The position numbers and the translations under genes were made by a program. Shown in pieces: positions 25,864 through 35,341 of a stretch of DNA of 64,000 nucleotides (position 1 is the stretch's first letter; the number at the start of each line of letters is the position of its first letter). Location of the stretch: positions 62,001 through 126,000 of the forward strand of contig NZ_FNJV01000009.1 in NCBI RefSeq assembly GCF_900103125.1, written 5' to 3'. The stretch is from Mucilaginibacter sp. OK268 (GTDB taxonomy: Bacteria > Bacteroidota > Bacteroidia > Sphingobacteriales > Sphingobacteriaceae). The notes under the pieces were generated by a model, which saw only the letters and a list, made by a program, of their open reading frames with translations, did not search any database and was not told the origin of the DNA.

Positions 25864-26606
25864 TCAAATTTTTTCAAGGTCAGCGTAGTTCCGTCAAATT
25901 CGGCGTAGGTGTTGTAATTTACCCATTCGCCCAGGTTAATGTAGCGGCTGTTGGGGTTTAGCTGTATATCCAGCGGCAGGTGCCGGTGACCGAAAATAAG
26001 ATAATCGTAAAAATTGGTTTGCAGTTCTTCGCGGCAAAAAGTAACCAGCCATTCCTGTTCGCCGGGTTTCGGGTTTTCTTTTTTCTGATTGCTGATGCGG
26101 CTGTTGGTCGACCAATAATTGGCTATACCAACCCCCAGGTTTGGGTGTATGCGGGCAAAAAGCCATTGACAAAAGCCACTCCTGAAAAAATTCTTTAGCA
26201 CTTTATAAAAGCTGTCACCTGGTCCGAGCCCGTCGCCATGATGCAGGAAAAACTTTTTGCCATTCCGTTCTATCTTCAATTCATTGCTGATGATAATGGC
26301 CCCAAATTCCTTTTCAAAATAATCAAACATCCACATATCATGGTTGCCTTTAAAAAGGTAAAGCTTTATGCCGGCATCGGTGAGCTCGGCCAGTTTGCCT
26401 AAAAAACGGGTATAGCCTTTAGGCACTACCGTTTTATATTCAAACCAAAAATCAAATACATCGCCCATTAAAAACAGTTCGGCGGCATCGGCTTTAATGC
26501 TATCCAGCCAGCGCACTATCCGGTCTTCGCGTTTACGGCTTTCGGCATAACCGCCGGCGCCCAAGTGAAAATCAGAAGCGAAGTAAAGTTTGTTACGGAT
26601 TGGCAT
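25860..26606 (-). CDS. lpxH: UDP-2,3-diacylglucosamine diphosphatase-like metallophosphatase
   Basis: 248 residues from ATG 26606 (the longer frame uses a TTG). Calcineurin-like phosphoesterase with its metal motifs in order: SDFHLGAGG, GDVFDFWFE, FKGNHDMWMF, LHHGDG and FGHRHLP. In this phylum such proteins cleave UDP-2,3-diacylglucosamine to lipid X in lipid A synthesis. The gene stands alone. Fold is certain; the LpxH assignment is by family resemblance. Confidence 0.88.
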   Translation of the reverse strand: MPIRNKLYFASDFHLGAGGYAESRKREDRIVRWLDSIKADAAELFLMGDVFDFWFEYKTVVPKGYTRFLGKLAELTDAGIKLYLFKGNHDMWMFDYFEKEFGAIIISNELKIERNGKKFFLHHGDGLGPGDSFYKVLKNFFRSGFCQWLFARIHPNLGVGIANYWSTNSRISNQKKENPKPGEQEWLVTFCREELQTNFYDYLIFGHRHLPLDIQLNPNSRYINLGEWVNYNTYAEFDGTTLTLKKFE

Positions 26607-26802
26607 ACCCGGCAAAAATACATTTTAAGCGCGAAAGCAGAAAACCCGGCGAAGCAGCAGATGCTTCATGGAATGTGGTTAATTAATGGTTTATGAAATT
26701 AACAACTGTTAATATATTTTATTAATTATCATTCAATATTATAATTAAATATTAATTGGATAATGATTAAATTCGGTTAAACAAACCTAAAACCGATAAA
26801 TT

Positions 26803-29800
26803 ATGAGTATTTCAAATACACCCGATTTTACCAATCCTATTGGCATAGCGCCTGTGTACAATATGCCGCTATATTTTGTATCGGCGGCAAGTCCCATTTT
26901 TGCAAACAATGCAATCGATATAGCAGGCGCATCGCCGGGTAATGGCGCACTTATCGTATTATGGCCCTTAGGTTATAGCGGGACTTCTTGGAACAGCTCC
27001 TGGATGCTCACCCCTAAGGGGATGATCTTGTGCTCCGCGTATCCGCAAATGGTGCTGGGTGTTAGTGGGGCGAATGTAATTCTTTGTAACAGGAATGACA
27101 GCGACCCAACTCAATACTGGACAGTAGCGGGTACTCCAGGCGCTTATACCATAGTGAATAACTCCACGAATGAGGCTATTACCGCACCTGATTCGCAGAT
27201 TGTTTATAAGATTGGAGGCCCTCCCTCGCCTCAATTAACCACAACGGCCGTCGGCGGCCAATCAGAGCAGCTTTGGGCTGTGCAGCCGGTGGTTGTACAA
27301 CAGCCACCTAATAATCAATTTTATATCCAAACGGGTTTAAGCGGGGCTGTTAACAGCCAGGCCAATCCTTATATGCTGACTACTGATGCTTCGGGTAATA
27401 CTCCGGGAGCGCTAATTAAACAGTGGCAACCCGGCGCGCAATCGCAGCTCTGGATATTTAATGCCGATGGCACTATTGCTTCAGCTAGTCTCTCATCTCC
27501 CAATTACCAACTGGTATTAAACTCAACAAGTACCAGCAACAAAGACACCAGTCCGGTTACCCTGATAGCGCCATCAGGCTCAGCGGCGCAGCAATGGACT
27601 TATAGCAATAATCAATTATCGGTAAATATGGGCGGGGATATAGGAACCCTGTATTTGAATGTTGATCAGGGTAATGGAAGCATTGCTATTACCTGGGAAC
27701 AAACCAATGGCAATAATGAAACCTGGTACACCCTTTCGGCGCAGAGCATACCTATTGGCGAATGGTTTTATCTGCAAACAGAAATGACCGCTGGTGGGGG
27801 GGATGATCTTCCTTTTGTTTTGACTATTTCCAGTACAGTGGCCAATGCCAACACGGGAGTGGTTATTGAGCCTTTGCAGCCTGGCGCGCTTAATCAGCTT
27901 TGGCAAATTAATGCCCAGGGCGTTATCATCAGCGCGCTTGATCGCTCCATGGCATTAACCGCAGTTAGCGGGGGCGATCAACTGGTAACCATACAACCAG
28001 TCCAGTCCAGTCAATCCTGGCAGCAGTGGTACAGGCTAAGCAATGGGATGCTCGGTATTGGTACTTCGGGCAATGTGTGGTTTTTAAATGTAAAAGGTGG
28101 AGAAAACGCGGCACCAGGTACTCAGGTTATTACAAATGGGTTCCAGAGTATTGCACCAAACGTTGTATGGAACACCATACCCTATATACCGGAGCCTTCG
28201 GGATTATGGTTTACCATTCAAACCGCATTGGCTGCTCCGGGGGCGCAAACTCCCTATTTACTTACAGTACTTAATGATTGGGGTGTTGGTTTGAAAACGC
28301 CGTTGGGCGGTTATATGTTGCCTCAGGGGCAGGCAGCAATAAACCAGTTATGGCGTAAAACACTTAATGGTACTATTGTAAGCGCCACAAACCCAAACCT
28401 GGTGCTCACAGGCGCTACAGCCGGGGGCGACGTGTCGCTTGCTCCATTACAGTCAGGTTCGGCAGATCAGCAATGGTTTTGGGGTTATTCCCAGGAATTG
28501 GCTATAGAGGGTCACAGGGGTAATGTGCTTTGTGGCGTTCTTCAAAATTTGGGGCAAAACCAGGTGCTCTGGGCTCCAGGCATACCAAATACACAAATTA
28601 GTAACATTGTAACGTTGGCGCCTGCAGCGACAGCTAATGATACAACCAACCAACTATGGTTTGTACTTCCTCACGCAATGCCATTTGGCGAGAGTACTAC
28701 TATTCGTAATGTTGGGGGAGCAGATGAAGTAGCGGGCCTGTTTCTTTCGTTGCCTGCCAAGCCTGCCTCGGGAAACTTTGCAGCTGTGGTTAATCAGCAG
28801 TCGGGCAATCCGGCCTTATCAATGTGGCAGTTTCAATTTCCTGGTTATATAGTTAGCGATATCGACCCGGATATAGTGCTGTCGCTGGAGTTAGGATCTG
28901 GCGGTACCGTTCAAAATCCAGTATATTCGAATAATGTGGTTGCCTATCCGCGTCAACCCGGGGCTCAGCCCTTCCAGCTTTGGGCTGTTACTCCCGAAGG
29001 CCTTATCGTTAATCAATACAATGGGCAGGCGCTTGCTGCATCTGCGGCTTCGGCGCCATCCGGCGTAATTACAACAGCCTTAAGCAATGATCCTAAAACC
29101 AATCTGCAGCTTTGGGACTTTTCGCCGGGGATGGTTTTACAAACAACACTCGCGCAACCGCCTGTATCTTATCCTGCCTGGAACAAAAAGGAGGAAACTG
29201 CTTACACGGCCATCTGTGCGGAGCTTGGTTTGCCCAACGGTATCCGTGCGCAGTACGCCAACCTGGCGGCGCCTTTAAGTAACTACCAGTTACAGATGAA
29301 TTTAAGCCTTATTTCTCTTGTAAACGGTGGCGCGTTAACCGGCAGCACGCCACAACCAACCGAAGAACAAATTGGAGACTGGATTATTGTAACAAGACAG
29401 CTTAATAAAGAAATAACAGCAGTTACCGCTGTTCAGCTGCTTTTTCAGCAGGTTACCACGCTCCTCCTGTCATTGAGCCAGGCGCAGGCCATGACACTTT
29501 CTGAATTGATAACGGGCTGTGCTCTGCCCAATAAATTAAAGACACCAATACCGCCGCAAGTAAAGAAAAAAAGAGGTTGGATAACAGATCTGGTAGAGGG
29601 TCTGACTTATACCGCCCTGAATGTGGCCGGAAGTCTTGTTGGCGATCCGGAAGCGGGCAAAGAGCTTTCAATGGGAGCCAAATTTGTAAAGAATGGGCTG
29701 CCCTGTATCGCCAATTTAATGTCAACGGGGGTTTCGACAACTCAAAATGGACTGCAAGGGCGATCACAAACAAAGGCAAATTCGCAAATGGCCAAATACG

Positions 29801-30798
29801 CGGCGGTATTTAATAAAGCTATGCAGAATATATATAACTATGAGATGACGGTTTTGGGAATGGAGGAAGAGCTTTTGAGTGAATTTGAGGCAACTGGTTC
29901 GGCATTGGGCCAGATAGAAGCAATTATCTTGGCCGATTGGGACAAGCTCCAGGCGGCTTATGATATGACCCGTAGCATCGGAACCATGTCGTCGCTTTAT
30001 TGGCCATCAACCATGACACCCATGCAGGCCAATCAAATGCTTTCCGGTTATACCATTGGTGTACTGCAAACGCTGCTGCCATTAAACACAGGGTTTAAAA
30101 ACACTGCAACTATGCATGCTAATTATGGCAGCCTGATTAGCCCCGCAGGATGGCAAAACGATGGCTCATTTGTAGAGGAGGAAAACCCTGATGGTACACA
30201 GAATATATATTCAACAACTGTTAATCAGCAAATGCTGGGTGTGATTTGGGATAATGGGGTCGATCCACTCAGTTTTTTCAAGGGAATGAACGGCTGGAGC
30301 TTACCGCTCACCTACCAAAACCTGGTCGCTAATGATAATTCCACTCTATCACAGTTTGCAGCTGAGGTAATTGTTACCATACAAAACTTTACAAACCAGG
30401 AATTTACGCTTAATCTGACGCTTAATTCCCTGATCGGTACTGAGACCAGTTTTGGAGGCAATAATGTTTTTCCGCTGACAACAAAAACTCTTGAGGCTTA
30501 TGGAGTACAGCAATTTGCAGGTGCATGTTGGCAATGTTATGTTGATAATGGTCCCGGCAGCTCGGGCTATATCGGTGCGGCTTTACAAGGAAATATAAAC
30601 ATTCTTAATTCCGAACAAGCGAATGTTATGTCGGTCTATGTTGATAACTCGTACAACTCAGGTGGCAATCAAACTGCTCCGGCTACGTATAACTGGAGTA
30701 ACCTTACTTTCGTGCCACCCTATTCGGTTGCTATTAATCAGGATGTTACACCATCAGGTATGGTTTTAGTCGCTATCTCCATTTCTGTAGTCGGTTGA
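26803..30798 (+). CDS. Giant multi-QxW lectin-like protein with helical and beta C-terminal domains
   Basis: 1331 residues, no signal peptide and no T9SS tail. The first ~770 residues carry many QxW-type turns (SQLWIFN, QQWTYSN, NQLWQIN, QQWYRLS, NQLWRKT, QQWFWGY, NQLWFVL, FQLWAVT, LQLWDFS) with intervening ASP/GAxVxLxP segments. This is the ricin-type beta-trefoil pattern, enough for about five domains. Residues ~790-1130 are mainly helical with a hydrophobic stretch (GLTYTALNVAGSLVG). Residues ~1180-1331 are beta-rich (VTIQNFTNQEFTLNLTLNSL...). Lectin repeats plus helical bundle plus beta-sandwich suggest a carbohydrate-binding toxin or adhesin, but I recognise no specific family. Monocistronic, followed by a hairpin. 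Confidence 0.85.
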   Translation: MSISNTPDFTNPIGIAPVYNMPLYFVSAASPIFANNAIDIAGASPGNGALIVLWPLGYSGTSWNSSWMLTPKGMILCSAYPQMVLGVSGANVILCNRNDSDPTQYWTVAGTPGAYTIVNNSTNEAITAPDSQIVYKIGGPPSPQLTTTAVGGQSEQLWAVQPVVVQQPPNNQFYIQTGLSGAVNSQANPYMLTTDASGNTPGALIKQWQPGAQSQLWIFNADGTIASASLSSPNYQLVLNSTSTSNKDTSPVTLIAPSGSAAQQWTYSNNQLSVNMGGDIGTLYLNVDQGNGSIAITWEQTNGNNETWYTLSAQSIPIGEWFYLQTEMTAGGGDDLPFVLTISSTVANANTGVVIEPLQPGALNQLWQINAQGVIISALDRSMALTAVSGGDQLVTIQPVQSSQSWQQWYRLSNGMLGIGTSGNVWFLNVKGGENAAPGTQVITNGFQSIAPNVVWNTIPYIPEPSGLWFTIQTALAAPGAQTPYLLTVLNDWGVGLKTPLGGYMLPQGQAAINQLWRKTLNGTIVSATNPNLVLTGATAGGDVSLAPLQSGSADQQWFWGYSQELAIEGHRGNVLCGVLQNLGQNQVLWAPGIPNTQISNIVTLAPAATANDTTNQLWFVLPHAMPFGESTTIRNVGGADEVAGLFLSLPAKPASGNFAAVVNQQSGNPALSMWQFQFPGYIVSDIDPDIVLSLELGSGGTVQNPVYSNNVVAYPRQPGAQPFQLWAVTPEGLIVNQYNGQALAASAASAPSGVITTALSNDPKTNLQLWDFSPGMVLQTTLAQPPVSYPAWNKKEETAYTAICAELGLPNGIRAQYANLAAPLSNYQLQMNLSLISLVNGGALTGSTPQPTEEQIGDWIIVTRQLNKEITAVTAVQLLFQQVTTLLLSLSQAQAMTLSELITGCALPNKLKTPIPPQVKKKRGWITDLVEGLTYTALNVAGSLVGDPEAGKELSMGAKFVKNGLPCIANLMSTGVSTTQNGLQGRSQTKANSQMAKYAAVFNKAMQNIYNYEMTVLGMEEELLSEFEATGSALGQIEAIILADWDKLQAAYDMTRSIGTMSSLYWPSTMTPMQANQMLSGYTIGVLQTLLPLNTGFKNTATMHANYGSLISPAGWQNDGSFVEEENPDGTQNIYSTTVNQQMLGVIWDNGVDPLSFFKGMNGWSLPLTYQNLVANDNSTLSQFAAEVIVTIQNFTNQEFTLNLTLNSLIGTETSFGGNNVFPLTTKTLEAYGVQQFAGACWQCYVDNGPGSSGYIGAALQGNINILNSEQANVMSVYVDNSYNSGGNQTAPATYNWSNLTFVPPYSVAINQDVTPSGMVLVAISISVVG

Positions 30799-30810
30799 GA
30801 TTTATAAACT

Positions 30811-30845
30811 CTCTCCCGGGCAATGCTTTTGCCCGGGAGTGCTTT
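30811..30845 (+). terminator. Hairpin after the lectin-like gene
   Basis: CTCCCGGGCAA / TTGCCCGGGAG 11-bp stem, 13 bases after the stop; weak T-run (TGCTTTATG). Confidence 0.75.
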
Positions 30846-30931
30846 ATGTTGATGATCACCCATTACCCACATACAGCCAAACAAACATCCGGGCCTGTTT
30901 ATCGTTGTATAGTTATTAAACCCACAAAATT

Positions 30932-31180
30932 ATGGCAAACCCAGAAAACCCCAACCTCGACGACGCTCAGGAAGATAAAGATCCCGGCAATGAGTTTGAA
31001 CAGGGCGAAGGAATTGATACCGGCAACCAACTGCTCGATGCCGATGAACCTAATATCAGCGCTTTAGAGGCGGCGAGCCGTGCATCAGAATCAGCCTATA
31101 CGCTAAACTTTGAAGATGGGATCGCTCCCCGGGCAGATAAAGAGGGTGGTAAGAACAAGGACGGCAAGCCCGGCGCTTAA
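30932..31180 (+). CDS. Small acidic hypothetical protein
   Basis: 82 residues, strongly acidic in the first half (NLDDAQEDKDPGNEFEQGEG), hydrophilic throughout, no signal or membrane segment; probably intrinsically disordered. It begins MANPENPNLDDAQ after an AT-rich leader. I do not recognise a family. It stands between a hairpin and the small secreted protein. Confidence 0.7.
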   Translation: MANPENPNLDDAQEDKDPGNEFEQGEGIDTGNQLLDADEPNISALEAASRASESAYTLNFEDGIAPRADKEGGKNKDGKPGA

Positions 31181-31278
31181 TACAAGCGGGATATTTGTAA
31201 ATATGTTATGACTTATGCCATAACTTCGATGCTTTAAATTATAATTACAGGAATAAAACCATCGAACAGATAATGCTC

Positions 31279-31620
31279 ATGAAAAAGATATTAAGCTCTG
31301 CTGCTTTGCTGTTTATGTTTGCCGGAGCGGCAAATGCGCAGCATGCGTTTAACGCCACTGAATTTAAAAACAACCTGGGTAAAACCGGTACCCTTTGCGA
31401 TACCGTTTACTCCATGAAAATGGTAAGTGATACCCTCACCCTGTTAAACCTGGGCGGGGCTTATCCGCATCAGAAATATACCGTTGCAGTAAAGGGCAAA
31501 ACAACGTTGGATCTGCCGCATATCAAAGGCAAGCAGGTTTGCGTGACCGGCACTTTTGAAATGTTTAAAGAGCAGCCGGAAGTAGTGGCCAGCCAGCCTC
31601 AACAGATAGAGGTTCATTAA
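31279..31620 (+). CDS. Small secreted protein, possible OB-fold
   Basis: 113 residues from ATG 31279 (two codons after the first ATG at 31273). Signal peptide MKKILSSAALLFMFAGAANA. The mature part (TLCDTVYSMKMVSDTLTLLNLGGAYPHQKYTVAVKG...VCVTGTFEM) has the strand spacing of a short OB-fold as in periplasmic nucleic-acid-binding-like proteins. Two Cys residues (in LCDT and QVCVTG) could pair. Function unknown. Confidence 0.8.
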   Translation: MKKILSSAALLFMFAGAANAQHAFNATEFKNNLGKTGTLCDTVYSMKMVSDTLTLLNLGGAYPHQKYTVAVKGKTTLDLPHIKGKQVCVTGTFEMFKEQPEVVASQPQQIEVH

Positions 31621-31713
31621 AATAAAAAGCGGGTGTATCATAAATCAAATTGACCACCCCTGGTGTTGTGTTACCTATAAATTGAAATTTAGCCGGTAAT
31701 ATTTATGGAAAAA

Positions 31714-31822
31714 GTGGGTTTACACTTTTTTACGATAAAAATACATAATTAATTGATTATCAGATAAATAAATCAATGTTAACCATGAATTGTGTAAACC
31801 ATGTAAACCATGTAAACCCACT
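31714..31822. repeat. GTTTACA repeat element J, copy 1
   Basis: Begins GTGGGTTTACAC, ends with three GTAAACC words and CCCAC, around a core AATTAATTGATTATCAG. Related elements are at 56359-56467 and, inverted, 62702-62812. The rest of 31621-31950 holds a terminator and no gene. Confidence 0.8.
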
Positions 31823-31872
31823 TTGGAGTCAGTTCAACCCCAAACTACATATCGCTTCAATAGCTGAATAAG

Positions 31873-31920
31873 TCAAAAAAAAAGAGGCTGATCATGATTG
31901 ATGATACAGCCTCTTTTTAT
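31873..31920. terminator. Bidirectional terminator
   Basis: AAAAAGAGGCTG / CAGCCTCTTTTT 12-bp stem with A-run and T-run on the two sides, 30 bases from the end of the leftward OMP gene. Confidence 0.85.
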
Positions 31921-31950
31921 GCTAAACAGATCTCGTCTGTTTTATTTCAA

Positions 31951-32703
31951 TTAAAATTCTTTTACTAAACCAAACACGATCTGACTTTCGGTCATAGGTT
32001 GTTGGGTAACTATACGGCCCAGGTTGCTGGTACGGCCGGTGGTAGAAATGTTGGGTCCTTTTGACTTAATATAGTTGCCTTTCAGTAACAGGTCCCAGCC
32101 AGATCCCATATCAAAACGAACATCCGCGCTACCTCCGTAAGCAAAGGCTGTACCTTTTGAACTTTGTTGGGTAAATGTGCCGGTTTGTGCCGGTACGCCG
32201 GTAATAGCAACCGCTATACTTGGTGTCGCGGTATTTTTAATAGCACCTGCCGATGCCCTGAGGTCAAATTTGAAATGGTGATATACAAAGGTATATTGCG
32301 GGCCAAGCAAAATATTATAGCTTCTGTACCGCTTGTCAGCAGTAACGGTTGAACCGTCGGCTTTAAAATCATCAGTATATCCCTGTGAAAGTATTTGATC
32401 ATCGTTATAGGTTAAATTGCCCTGATCTTGTTTGGATACGGTAAAACCTATGGCAAAATGTTTGTAAAAATAAACAGCCCCATCAATACCCAATACAACC
32501 CCATTTTTGGCAAAACCGGCTTTTATGTTACTGTAATTGGTGCTCTTAAAGTCGCTCAGTGGGCGTGACTGACCACCAAATATGCCAATATAGCTTTTAA
32601 GTTTAGCTGGTTCGTCGCCGTCGGCTTGACTATCCTGAGCCCGTGCGTTAAACACTATCAGCATCATGAGGGCTGCCGTAAGTAATGTAAAGATTTTTTT
32701 CAT
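31951..32703 (-). CDS. Outer-membrane beta-barrel protein
   Basis: 250 residues from ATG 32703 (MKKIFTLLTAALMMLIVFNARAQ is the signal peptide; the longer frame adds a non-signal leader). The mature chain shows regular 8-10 residue strands (IGIFGGQSRPLSDF, HFAIGFTVSKQDQGNL, FKFDLRASAGAI) and ends IVFGLVKEF with a terminal Phe, as OMPs do. Member of the broad OmpA-like/PorT-like barrel group; ligand unknown. The 338 bp upstream contain no other gene. Confidence 0.85.
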   Translation of the reverse strand: MKKIFTLLTAALMMLIVFNARAQDSQADGDEPAKLKSYIGIFGGQSRPLSDFKSTNYSNIKAGFAKNGVVLGIDGAVYFYKHFAIGFTVSKQDQGNLTYNDDQILSQGYTDDFKADGSTVTADKRYRSYNILLGPQYTFVYHHFKFDLRASAGAIKNTATPSIAVAITGVPAQTGTFTQQSSKGTAFAYGGSADVRFDMGSGWDLLLKGNYIKSKGPNISTTGRTSNLGRIVTQQPMTESQIVFGLVKEF

Positions 32704-33041
32704 GTTATAAATTTGTACTAACAACTTGTATAAGTTTGCCGCTTACCATCTTATCCGGTTTAGCAAACGTGTAAAAAAAAGCATTATTATCAATAAAGGC
32801 ACAGATAGTAAAAGTCCATTGTAAATAAATAATTACATCCGGAGCACGTTATCAATACAAACCGGGCTAAATAACCTGGCTTTGGCTTGTTTTCGTAATC
32901 GGGGGCTAATATAGCTTGCCCCGTTCAATTAAATAGCAGGATTAATTAAAATTAACAACTTTTAACCTTTATTATGCCCGGACGCTTGTTGGCATAATGC
33001 CCAAATCCCTATCTTTAGTTTTCCTGTAATTTAAAATCAAC

Positions 33042-35162
33042 ATGAAACTAACTACCTGTTTATTTGCAATGGCTGTTTTATTTTGCAGCTATACCCACGC
33101 ACAACAAATGACTATAAAAACGCTACCCTACCCCCAAACCAAAAAAGTTGATACCGTTGATACTTACTTTGAAACCAAAGTGCCAGACCCATACCGCTGG
33201 TTGGAAAATGACCAGGCCGCAGATACCAAAGAATGGGTGAAAGCCGAAAATAAGGTTACCCAAAACTACCTGGGCCAGATCCTATACCGCGAAGAAATAC
33301 ACAAACAGCTGGAAACTTTGTGGAACTATGAAAAATACAGCGCGCCGTTTAAAGAAGGTAAATACACGTATTTTTATAAAAACGATGGGCTGCAAAGCCA
33401 GTCGGTTTTGTATCGGCAAATAGGTGATAACGGTATGCCCGAGATGTTTTTAGATCCCAATAAATTTTCGGCCGATGGTACCACCTCGCTGCAGGGAATC
33501 GATTTTACTAAAGATGGAGATCTGGCCGCTTACCAGATATCCGAAGGCGGATCTGACTGGCGCAAGGTGATCGTGATTAAAACCGCCGATAAAAGCGTAG
33601 TAGGCGATACCCTCACCGATATCAAATTCAGTGGTCTGGCCTGGAAAGGTACCGATGGCTTTTATTACAGCAGTTATGATAAACCCAAGGCCGGCAGTCA
33701 GCTATCGGGTATGACGCAGTATCACAAATTATACTACCACAAACTGGGTACACCGCAAAGTACCGACAAGCTTATTTTTGGCGGCGATAAAACCCCGCGC
33801 CGCTATATTGGCGCTTACCTTACCGAAGATGAACGTTTTTTGGTGATCACCGCTGCTACATCAACCACCGGGAACGAACTGTATATTCAGGATCTGAGCA
33901 AGCCCGGCAGCAGCATTGTAAACGTGATTGATAATTTTGATAACCAGCACTCGATACTGGATAATGTAGGCAGCAAACTGTATATCCTCACCAATATATA
34001 CTCGCCGAATTTTAAAATTGTTACCGTTGATGCCGCTAATCCAACCGTAACGCATTGGCAAAGCCTCATCCCCGAAACCAAAAATGTATTAAGCGCCACA
34101 ACAGGCGGCGGCAAGATCTTCGCGGAATACCTGCAGGATGCCACTTCTTTTGTACAGCAGTATGATATGAATGGTAAATTGGAGCGTACCATCACGCTGC
34201 CATCGGTAGGTACCGCTTCTGGATTTGGCACCAAGAAGGCCGAAAAGGAAACTTATTACACTTTTACCAATTACGTATATCCCACCACCATTTTTAAGCT
34301 GGATATTGCCACGGGAAAATCAACCCTGTATAAAAAATCGGGGGTGAAATTTGATCCGGAACAATACGAATCAAAACAGGTATTTTATACTTCGAAGGAT
34401 AAAACCAAGATCCCGATGATCATCACCTACAAAAAAGGTACCGTGCTCAATGGTGAAAATCCTACCTTATTATATGCCTACGGTGGCTTTGGTATTAGTT
34501 TGACCCCGGCCTTCAGTACATCAAATATTATATTGCTGGAACATGGTGGTATATATGCCGTGCCCAACCTGCGTGGCGGCGGCGAGTATGGCGAAACCTG
34601 GCACCGCAAAGGCATCAAAATGAAAAAGCAAAACGTATTTGACGATTTTATTGCTGCGGCCGAATACCTTATCAAAAATAAATATACCTCTAAAGAACAT
34701 CTGGCGGTATCGGGCGGTTCCAACGGTGGCTTGTTGATAGGAGCCATGATCACCCAGCGTCCGGATTTGTTTAAAGTAGCCTTCCCCGCAGTGGGCGTTT
34801 TGGACATGCTGCGTTATAACAAATTTACCGCCGGAGCCGGCTGGAGCTATGACTATGGTACCGCCGAAGACTCTAAAGAAATGTTTGAATACCTGTATAA
34901 CTACTCGCCATATCATGCCTTAAAACCGCAGGAATATCCGGCAACCATGGTGACTACGGCCGATCATGACGACAGGGTAGTTCCGGCTCACTCCTTTAAG
35001 TTTGGCGCGCGTCTGCAGGAATACCAAAAAGGCACAGCCCCGGTATTGATTCGTATTGAAACCAAAGCGGGCCACGGTGCGGGTCAAAGTACGGCCCAGG
35101 TGATCAGTGGCCAGGTTGATAAATGGGCATTCATGTTCTGGAATATGGGCATGAAGTGGTAA
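33042..35162 (+). CDS. Prolyl oligopeptidase family serine peptidase (S9A)
   Basis: 706 residues. Signal peptide 1-20 (to THAQQ), so periplasmic. N-terminal seven-bladed beta-propeller (about 80-430), C-terminal alpha/beta-hydrolase. The nucleophile is Ser near residue 560 in SGGSNGGLLIG; the Asp is in TTADHDDRVVPAHS (about 643); the His is in KAGHGAGQST (about 677). It cleaves short peptides after proline. A possible promoter is TTG 32986-32988, 21 bases, TATCTTTA 33010-33017. Stand-alone gene; the retained signal peptide is common in this phylum. Confidence 0.95.
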   Translation: MKLTTCLFAMAVLFCSYTHAQQMTIKTLPYPQTKKVDTVDTYFETKVPDPYRWLENDQAADTKEWVKAENKVTQNYLGQILYREEIHKQLETLWNYEKYSAPFKEGKYTYFYKNDGLQSQSVLYRQIGDNGMPEMFLDPNKFSADGTTSLQGIDFTKDGDLAAYQISEGGSDWRKVIVIKTADKSVVGDTLTDIKFSGLAWKGTDGFYYSSYDKPKAGSQLSGMTQYHKLYYHKLGTPQSTDKLIFGGDKTPRRYIGAYLTEDERFLVITAATSTTGNELYIQDLSKPGSSIVNVIDNFDNQHSILDNVGSKLYILTNIYSPNFKIVTVDAANPTVTHWQSLIPETKNVLSATTGGGKIFAEYLQDATSFVQQYDMNGKLERTITLPSVGTASGFGTKKAEKETYYTFTNYVYPTTIFKLDIATGKSTLYKKSGVKFDPEQYESKQVFYTSKDKTKIPMIITYKKGTVLNGENPTLLYAYGGFGISLTPAFSTSNIILLEHGGIYAVPNLRGGGEYGETWHRKGIKMKKQNVFDDFIAAAEYLIKNKYTSKEHLAVSGGSNGGLLIGAMITQRPDLFKVAFPAVGVLDMLRYNKFTAGAGWSYDYGTAEDSKEMFEYLYNYSPYHALKPQEYPATMVTTADHDDRVVPAHSFKFGARLQEYQKGTAPVLIRIETKAGHGAGQSTAQVISGQVDKWAFMFWNMGMKW

Positions 35163-35183
35163 GGGGATACCTCTATACTGAAT

Positions 35184-35302
35184 TGTCATTTCGATAGAGC
35201 ATGGGCGGGTACGAGCGTTGCGCGAAAGAGAAATCTTTTACGACATACAGCGAAAGTTATAGGGTGTAAAAGATTTCTCCTCGTACCTCGTTCGAAATGA
35301 CA
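35184..35302. repeat. GTCATTTCGA palindromic repeat (family F)
   Basis: Left arm GTCATTTCGATAGAGC...AAAGAGAAATCTTTTACG, right arm AAAAGATTTCTCCTCGTACC TCGTTCGAAATGAC. It occupies most of the gap between the peptidase and SGNH genes. Confidence 0.8.
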
Positions 35303-35341
35303 GACGACGTTATTTGATCCCGGTTTAGTAAACTATTCAAT

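Noticed and set aside
31714..31822. CRISPR array or replication origin from the repeated GTTTACA words
   Set aside because: The words are 7-9 bases with no regular 30-base spacers, and there are no cas genes. No DnaA boxes (TTATCCACA) or origin-linked genes are near.
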